Assembly (NCBI GenBank): GCA_001792895.1
Contig: MARA01000023.1
Location: 186,001 to 250,000 of the forward strand
Length of the DNA stretch: 64,000 nt
DNA from: Lentinus brumalis
Lineage: Eukaryota; Basidiomycota; Agaricomycetes; Polyporales; Polyporaceae
Direction of reading: 5' to 3'
Shown: positions 57,624 to 64,000 of the stretch, one piece after another
Layout of the letters: the number at the start of each line of letters is the position of its first letter
Position numbering within the stretch: position 1 is the first letter of the stretch
The notes under the pieces: generated by a model
Databases searched by the model: none
What the model was told of the DNA's origin: nothing
Seen by the model: only the letters and a program-made list of their open reading frames with translations
Made by a program: the position numbers and the translations under genes

Positions 57624-59804
57624 ATGTACCACCCGTCCATCGACGTGAGCGCCGGCCTGACGACCGGCCTCAACTGCGCACGGGGTCCAGTAGACGACGA
57701 CGCCGTCATGTCCCTCAAAGGCAAGGCTTCCGCAAACTCCTCAGCCAAACACATTGAGAATCACTGGCCCCCATACCCGCCGCCTAAGGAAACTGACCTC
57801 GACAAGGCGCTACGCGTAGAGGAGGAGAGGGAGGCGAGGCGAGTGTCCGACGCGATCGACCGAGAACTTGAGTCCGAGCGACAAGCGGTCCGGCGGAGGC
57901 AGAAGGAGGAGACGAGGCTACTCCTGCTAGGTGCGCACGCGACGTTTGATGTCCCTCTTCGCTCGGAATAAATGACGATTGCTGGGTGCTGCAGGCCAAT
58001 CTGAGTCGGGCAAGTCTACTATGCTCAAGAACTTCCAGCTGGCCTTTACTCCGAAGGCTTTACAGGCCGAGAGCGACGCCTGGCGCGCAGTCATCCACCT
58101 CAATCTCGTTCGCTCTGTCAACTTTATTATCGACCTCCTCAGCAACACAGTGGCGCCGCACTCTACCCCGTATGGCTCCTCATACCACCAGCACGGGAGC
58201 GGGCGCACGCAGCAGCACTCAAACGCAGGCGATACCAGCCCGACGGTCACCTCCTTCACACATCACCACCGCATGTCCGCCACCCCACAGCCTTCAGCCG
58301 AGATTCGCCGGTACAAGCTCGCGCTCTCGCCCCTTCGACAAGTGGAGATGATCCTTGCGAAGCAGCTGTCGGTCCATGACGCAGGGTCGTCACGAGGATC
58401 CATCCCGACTGCGCTTTCCTCTGGACGTGCCTCGGAGGTGTCGGTGCGTGGTGGGCGTGGGTGGAAGTCGCTCCTGAGGCGGAGAGCGTACGAGGATCTA
58501 CCCACGACCAATTACCCCGAGGAGCTGGAGAATGCGCGGCAGATCTTGGACGCCTGCCGTGCGGACATCGTTTCATTGTGGGCTAGTAGCAGCGTTCAGC
58601 TTGGGCTGAGCGAAGAAGGTGTTGCGCTGCAGGAGCAATCCGGCTTGTGCGTATCAGTGTTCTTAAACTATGCCGTTACTGACGTGCGGATGATGCACCA
58701 GCTTCTTGGACCAGGCGGAACGAATAGCGGACATCGAGTACGAGCCCACATTCGGTACGTATATTTGGCCGTATCATTGAGACTCGTGGACGTGTTTCGA
58801 TCTTATTTCGCCAGATGACATCTTAAAAGCACGTTTGCAAACTATCGGCGTGGAAGAACACCGTCTGGTGATGGAGACCGGTAAGTCGATGTCCTTCGTT
58901 CTGGGATGTCGGAATGCAGATCAATCATTCAAGACTCTTCAGCTGCAGAGACCGGTCAGCAGTGGGTATTTTACGATGTTGGTGGCGCACGGGGCCAGCG
59001 AGGTGAGTACGTGTAGCGTACTTGCAGCGTCACTCAGACTCAGGACAAAACTTGGCTCTCCCAACAGCCTCTTGGGTACCATTCTTCGATGATGGTGAGC
59101 AGTGTGACATATTCGCGATGTACGGCAACTGACTTGGGGATGCACAGTGAACGCAATAATCTTTCTGTGTTCCACGGCCGGTTTCAACGAGGTTCTCCTT
59201 GAAGACCGAACAGTTAACCGGCTGGTGAGTGTGCTAGCAAGTTCAACGAAAGACCTCGATCTACGCTGACACGCAGGTAACAGCTTGACTCCTTCAACTT
59301 GTGGAAGACTGTGTGCACGAGCAGGCTGCTTGGCTCCACGCAATTTATTCTGCTATTGAACAAGACCGATATCCTTGAGGCAAGACTAAAGTCGGGTATC
59401 CAGTTTTCGAGCTACGTGAAGAGCTACAAGGAAGGGAACGACCTCCCCCACGTCATCGAATGTGCGTACTCCTTGCCTTACTTGCCCGGACTCACATGAA
59501 TGACCCAATATCACTATAGACCTTCGGAAAAAATTCATTGCCATGCACCATCACCATTCACCACAGCCTCGACAACTGCACGTACATAGTACGTGTGCTG
59601 TCGTAAGTGCACAATATACCTCGGTGTTCCGCGCTGATGGAAGCTCAACTCACCGGCTACTTTCCCTAGGATATCGACACGACGTTAGCCGTCCTGATGC
59701 GCAGTACGTATTCTCTTATCTCTCGTGTATCCCGAACGCTGACAGCCTGGTCAGTCCGGGACGCAATCCTGGTGACGAACCTCATTGCAACGGACATGCT
59801 ATAG
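57624..59804 (+). CDS. Atypical heterotrimeric G-protein alpha subunit
   Basis: Start MYHPSIDVSAGLTTG (57558 or 57709 are alternatives). A coiled N-helix region (REARRVSDAIDRELESERQA) precedes the P-loop LLLLGQSESGKST, split by an intron. The helical domain is enlarged by a His/Ser-rich insert of about 90 residues. Switch I is DILKARLQTIGVEEHRLVME. Switch II reads FYDVGGARGQR, where classic subunits have DVGGQR, so the catalytic Gln is Ala. Guanine contacts are LLNKTDIL (NKxD) and STCAV in place of TCAT. The end is LVTNLIATDML. No N-terminal MGxxxS myristoylation motif is seen. It should bind GTP, with weak hydrolysis by inference. Agaricomycetes carry several such divergent subunits beside the classic ones. 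Stop TAG at 59802-59804. Confidence 0.9.
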
Positions 59805-60584
59805 TGAGGGAGTGGAGGATCGGCCGGGCGTCGCAGGACGCGGGCCGCACCTGCCTGTTTTACACCCGGTATTACTTACTTGTAATGTCATAATTGCTCG
59901 GCGAGGGAAAGGGTCCCATGCCGGAAGGGGGTCGACCCGTCGAGCGCACACTTAGCCTATCATCTGTCGTATCATCTAGCACCCACATCTTGTGTACCCG
60001 GTTTCTTATTACACTGTAGCATCATGCGACACCCCTCTATCCCACATGGGAGTGTGCCTCATGGATTTCGACCTCCGGGACTCCGGATGCCCGTCAACGT
60101 TAGCTGATGATGATCCGAGCCAGCAGAGCGATCTCAGCTCTTATGAGGAGATCGACAGTGTTCGGTACACGCTACATGCGGCATGGCAGGAGGATTCGAG
60201 GCCCGGGCCGACGTTCAAGTAAGTAAGTAGACTCGGACCAGCACTGGCATTCAAGTGGTCTGCACATACAATGAGTCGACACTCAGTTAATGTGGTATGT
60301 GCTGCATTTTGCCTCGTATTCTGACGGGCAGTGGACTCTTCCGGCTGTTGGCAGACGCGGTCACGACGCGTCTTGACGCGTCCGGTCACGCGATTCTTTG
60401 CGCGTCTAGTCACGGTGTGACGTTCACGTCATTTGTTCTGGGCGCAGCCGGGCCACGTTCCCACCGCGGCGCAGGCGACTAGCCCCACTGCGAGCGTCCT
60501 CGTCGCGCACATCGTTCTCTCCTCCTTCCACCTCCCCATTGCCTCCGCATCGCGCACTTACGAACACCCTCATATACGCTCATC
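59805..60584. other. Upstream region of PMP3
   Basis: A plus frame at 59992-60222 has no recognised family. The segment 60350-60431 is rich in gacgcg/cacgcg motifs and contains the inverted repeat TGACGT-tc-ACGTCA at 60418-60431, like paired bZIP/CRE half sites, about 155 bases upstream of the PMP3 start. Confidence 0.55.
60418..60431. promoter_or_regulatory. Inverted repeat TGACGT-tc-ACGTCA upstream of PMP3
   Basis: Perfect 6-base arms with a 2-base spacer. The arms match half sites of CREB/ATF-type bZIP factors. The position, about 155 bases before the start codon of a stress-type membrane protein gene, makes a regulatory role plausible but unproven. Confidence 0.4.
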
Positions 60585-61161
60585 ATGGTTCGCGGTTCTG
60601 ACGTTCTCCTCATCGTCGTACGTACTGTTCCACACATTCTATGGCCGCAGCGCGCAACGGCCGTCCGGAAGAGCTCGTGGAGCTGACGATTGCCTACAGG
60701 TCGCTATTCTTTTCCCTCCCGCGGCGGCGGCGTTCATCACAGGCTGCAGCTGTGACCTCCTAATCAACATCCTGCTGACAGTGTGAGTATCCATCGTCGC
60801 TTGTGTCCCACAACTTGCCAACAACGCTGACGAACGGCGCTCCTCGACAGCCTCGGATACATCCCAGGACACTTGGTGAGCTCCACATGTCCATCCATTC
60901 TCGTCTCTCATAACTTACGCGCGGCTGTCAGCATGCCTTCTACTTGATCTACAAGAAGATGCAAGCGGAGGAGCGTTACGGCAGTGGAGGGTACATTTGT
61001 GAGTCATAATCGTGTTCTGGACCGTCATTACCCTCCTGACCCTTCATTCGCTTCTCTCAGACGTTGGCAATGGCGAGTACCAACCTGCGTACGGTGGCCA
61101 GCCTGGTGTTGTACCTCCTCAGGCCAACTACGGCGCTACAGGCGGCGCGTACACGCACTAA
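60585..61161 (+). CDS. PMP3: Plasma membrane proteolipid 3 (PMP3/UPF0057 family)
   Basis: Five small exons: 60585-60617, 60700-60782, 60851-60875, 60932-60998, 61061-61161; 309 nt, 102 residues. The family core is LFPPAAAAFITGCSCDLLIN followed by ILLTVLGYIPGHLHAFYLIY, giving two membrane helices around the P-G-H/HAFY turn. The C-terminal extension is Gly/Tyr/Pro-rich, as in filamentous-fungal members. PMP3 proteins keep plasma-membrane potential and ion balance and are often induced by salt or cold. None of the exons is long enough to stand out alone; the model rests on phase and family pattern. Confidence 0.93.
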
Positions 61162-62180
61162 ACGCGCAACTTCCTGCTCATATTGGGCAGTAGCATTCTT
61201 GACGACTTCACGGACCCGGTTGACTTGTATCTCTTGTCTGGACGATCGTATGTACTTGTGAGGACACACGCATGATGATTTGCTTTGATACCATATCGCT
61301 TGCACCTCTTGCCCTTTGCTCGTGTGCCGTCGACTGAGCAGCAGCGTCCGTGTCGTCTCCCATCGATGCGTAGACCGGTCGCGATACCCGACCGGCATCA
61401 GCGTTATCATCGGTGAGTGGTACGCAACCCGTGGAATCATTGTGGCTCATTATAGCGCAGAGCACCGAATCGATGAGTTAGGAAACCTCGGTGAACGAGG
61501 CTGTGACGAGCATGTCACCCTTACAAGCATCCATGCACTGCCGTCAAAGAGGCCGTGGAATTCAAGTGGGGTATTCGCCAACCGCCTATGGTATTCCGAG
61601 GAGCGAAGCCGTTGTGCCCGACTCAGTCGAGTAGTAAGAGAGGCCATTGGTCTGCCAATCTCACGAAGCCACCGCCGGTCAAATGAGTAAGTAGTTCCAC
61701 CACCTCGACGCTACGATTGTCATTGTGTTTAATTCAGTTGCACGACAGGACGCGCCCAAACCTTTCATTCGTGATGTGCAGGACACTCGTTGAAGAAGTC
61801 AACTTGAATTGAATTACCCGGCAGCGCATCCCTGGACTATGTCGCGCCGTCTCGCCGCTGTTGCGTTGGTAGACTAAGATCTCTAGTGACTGGGGTACAG
61901 GACAAAGGCGATTTTGGAGCATGCCCGGTGCGGGCACAAAAAACCGGGTGCTCCGGCGCTCTCGATGTTGCTCGCGACCACTTCCACCCGCACACTCACC
62001 CAACACGTTCCTTCCCTCCCGCCTCTCTCTTCGGCTCGTTCTATGACGACAGGTACGCATGGTGCATCCTACGCCGGGGAAGCATACTGATGGCATCCGC
62101 TATGTGCTGGTGTAGCCCATCCCATCCCTGGTTGGGTACCACCAACCATCGCCTCCACGAAATCCCCACCGCCAGCAGTC
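61162..62180. other. Intergenic region
   Basis: 3' flank of PMP3 and promoter of the F-box-like gene. The frame at 61316-61690 is unsupported. No repeats or RNA genes were seen. Confidence 0.55.
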
Positions 62181-64000
62181 ATGGCTTGCTTCAACAAACT
62201 CTCCGATGACCACCTACTTCAGATTTTTATGGAAGTTCGAGACACCGCGATTCAAGAAGAGGATGGGGTGCGGAAGATGCGGTGGTTGCGCCTTGCAGAA
62301 GTATGTCACCGGTGGGCAGAGCTCATGAAGACCACCCCTGCAATGTGGTCCATCCTCCATTTCTTCGACGGCGCCGACTCCGACGTGGTTGCCACTTTCC
62401 TTGGCAGGTCTGGCGATTTGACCGGTCTGGAAGTCTGTCTGGACTTCGGACGGTCTCGGTCCCCTCCGTCGTGGTCAGGAGCGATCCTTGATCCCCGGAA
62501 CGCTCAACGCCTCGGGTCTCTGACCATCCGGTGGCATCTCATCCAGAAGAACAAGGTGTACCGCTTGATCGAGAAGTTACAAGCGGTCACCCTAACCAAT
62601 CTGACGTTGGTCGAGGATGACTCCGGGGAGGATACCGTGGTGAGGCCTCCACGAACTTTCGCATGCCAGCTCATGGAGGAGTGGAGCTCCGCGACGGACG
62701 CGGGCACTTTCGTGGAGGAGCTTCCTACCGACGAGACCACGGACGAAGACGAGCTCGAGAATCGTGATTACAAGAGTCAGGCCGTCGCCGAATTTATACT
62801 TCGTGCAGAGGTGCCTTCCAGCTCTGAGTGGGAGAGCGGAAGCGAGGAACAAGAGGCGAAATACGGTGCCGCCTGGGACGAAGATGACTCTTCCGACGGA
62901 TATGACGGGATCGAGGAGAACTTCGGCGACGAGGATAGCGAGGAGGACGCTGAGGAAGAAAGCTGCTCGGAGGAAAGCGACGGCTCGGAGGAAGAGCGCG
63001 ATGGCTTCAAGGAAGGAAGCGATGGCTCGGCGGAGGACAGTGAACGCGATGAGAATGAGGAGATACTCGTCAGCAATGTCAACCACTGGCGAACGTGGCT
63101 CCAGGACAGGGATAGGGATACGGAGGAAGAGAGCGATGAGATCAACGAAGGAAACCTGCTCCAGTCACCCCGCACGAGCGACGGGCATGAGGATGAGGAT
63201 GGCGCAGGCGACCGGTTCATTGTGGAAGTCATGCAGCACGTGCAACTCAAGGACGACAGCGACGAAGCGGACGATCTCGAACATTTCAGCTATGCGGTAC
63301 TGCCCCTGCCATACCTCCCTGCCCTGGTCGCACTTGCCATCTCTGGACTGTTGTTCGTGGCGATTCACCCTGCGAACAAGCCCACCTTGCGCAGCCTGGC
63401 GGTGTTGGATACAGGGAAGTATGGACCACCTTTCGTGCCTGGCTCTGGCAATGATGGGGTCCTTGATATCCTCAAGGACTGCACCAACCTCGAGCAGCTC
63501 ATAATTGGAAATATCTGCTGGCCAGATTCCACTCCCGGCGATCGGAGGGTGTCCCTGCCTCACCTTCAGAGTTTAGTATGCCTGGACGAACAGGATGTCA
63601 CTCGGGCGTTCTTGCCGTTTTTGGAACTCCAGAAGCCCGTCTTCCTGCATCCCGAAGGACTGCTGCACACGATGTACCGGATTGGCAAGGCCCGGTCTCC
63701 AGGCCAGGACTCCTCGACGGTGTTCAGGAATGCCCTGCTTGCCCTCATCGAATCCTCTCCCGAGCCCCAGCGGATGATCGAGGCAATCCTCAGCCCAAAA
63801 CATCTTAGTTTCCGCGCGGACGAGGGCTTTTTCGTGAGCGGGAGCTCGCGAGATGTCGACGACGCTCGTAACCATTGGCATATCAGCGCCGACGCCTCGG
63901 TCGACACTGATACTCAGCAGTCCTTGGCAATGGGGCGATGGACTGCATTTCCTGCCGCCATCGAGGAGTTCAGCAATCGAGCAATTTGGCGTACGGACAC
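62181..64000 (+). CDS. F-box-like protein with long acidic insert (3' end outside window)
   Basis: The frame is open from ATG at 62181 to the window end, 606 codons without a stop or needed intron. The N-terminus NKLSDDHLLQIFMEV, then KMRWLRLAEVCHRWAELMKT and MWSILHFF, has the F-box pattern, including the L-x-x-V-C-x-x-W core. F-box proteins dock substrates to SCF ubiquitin ligases. Residues about 215-310 are an acidic Ser/Glu/Asp/Gly stretch with repeating pieces such as EESDGSEEE and KEGSDGSAED. The part after residue 370 has leucine-rich, LRR-like spacing (LPYLPALVALAISGLLFVAI, DILKDCTNLEQLIIGNICWP). This F-box plus irregular LRR layout is very common in Agaricomycetes. Substrate unknown. 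Antisense frames at 62592-63086 and 62777-63250 are mirrors of the acidic insert. Confidence 0.8.
   Translation, partial: MACFNKLSDDHLLQIFMEVRDTAIQEEDGVRKMRWLRLAEVCHRWAELMKTTPAMWSILHFFDGADSDVVATFLGRSGDLTGLEVCLDFGRSRSPPSWSGAILDPRNAQRLGSLTIRWHLIQKNKVYRLIEKLQAVTLTNLTLVEDDSGEDTVVRPPRTFACQLMEEWSSATDAGTFVEELPTDETTDEDELENRDYKSQAVAEFILRAEVPSSSEWESGSEEQEAKYGAAWDEDDSSDGYDGIEENFGDEDSEEDAEEESCSEESDGSEEERDGFKEGSDGSAEDSERDENEEILVSNVNHWRTWLQDRDRDTEEESDEINEGNLLQSPRTSDGHEDEDGAGDRFIVEVMQHVQLKDDSDEADDLEHFSYAVLPLPYLPALVALAISGLLFVAIHPANKPTLRSLAVLDTGKYGPPFVPGSGNDGVLDILKDCTNLEQLIIGNICWPDSTPGDRRVSLPHLQSLVCLDEQDVTRAFLPFLELQKPVFLHPEGLLHTMYRIGKARSPGQDSSTVFRNALLALIESSPEPQRMIEAILSPKHLSFRADEGFFVSGSSRDVDDARNHWHISADASVDTDTQQSLAMGRWTAFPAAIEEFSNRAIWRTD

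Noticed and set aside
62592..63250. Long minus-strand frames with hydrophobic or Ser-rich repeats
   Set aside because: They mirror the acidic repeat block of the plus-strand F-box-like gene, which is open for 606 codons with a proper domain order.
1..64000. tRNA, rRNA, CRISPR arrays, bacterial operons
   Set aside because: No B-box GGTTCGANTCC with a matching A-box was seen, there are no regularly spaced repeats, and gene structure is eukaryotic throughout.

Overview
The window is nuclear DNA of a filamentous basidiomycete, most likely a polypore-type Agaricomycete. Genes are dense and cut by many GT...AG introns of roughly 50-70 bases. Codon use is GC-rich, intergenic gaps are short, and several protein types are typical of Agaricomycetes: a Goodbye-like/EF-hand/ZZ protein, an atypical G-alpha, a GPI-type GH16 and an F-box protein with an acidic insert. 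I found no rRNA, tRNA or CRISPR by eye. All gene models come from splice phases and remembered family patterns, with no database search.

Layout: 1-9 kb holds the 3' end of a delta-9 fatty-acid desaturase (+), a small PB1-like protein (+), and a 14-exon EF-hand plus double ZZ-finger gene (-). The last carries a 797-bp hAT-type non-autonomous element with a perfect 8-bp target duplication inside one coding exon. 9.7-23 kb: AidB-like acyl-CoA dehydrogenase (+), DUF4267-type membrane protein (+), MFS drug transporter (+), GH16 glucanase with GPI-type tail (+), mitochondrial ornithine carrier (+), mitochondrial ribosome recycling factor (-, with an apparent 1-nt frame break). 23.5-38.5 kb: proline/glutamine/serine-rich protein (+, with a 2-nt frame break in a short repeat), a four-CCCH/RRM/RBR ubiquitin ligase (-), a KAR5/THT1 nuclear-fusion protein (-), glutathione S-transferase (+), and an unknown coiled-coil protein (-).

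38.5-64 kb: a sparse 2.6-kb region, then SOM1-like mitochondrial protein (-) divergent from S-adenosylhomocysteine hydrolase (+), a fungal protein of unknown function (+), a short-chain dehydrogenase (-) divergent from a LARP/SRO9-type La-motif RNA-binding protein (+), a second MFS transporter (-), an atypical G-alpha subunit lacking the catalytic glutamine (+), PMP3 (+), and an F-box-like protein cut by the window end (+).

Most genes are housekeeping or environmental-response functions, with no evident secondary-metabolite cluster. Mitochondrial functions recur (ornithine carrier, RRF, SOM1), as do detoxification or transport (two MFS, GST, SDR, AidB-like). The most unusual items are the hAT insertion at an intron/exon border of the EF-hand/ZZ gene, the CCCH x4-RRM-RBR ligase, the degenerate switch II of the G-alpha, and the two apparent frame breaks.
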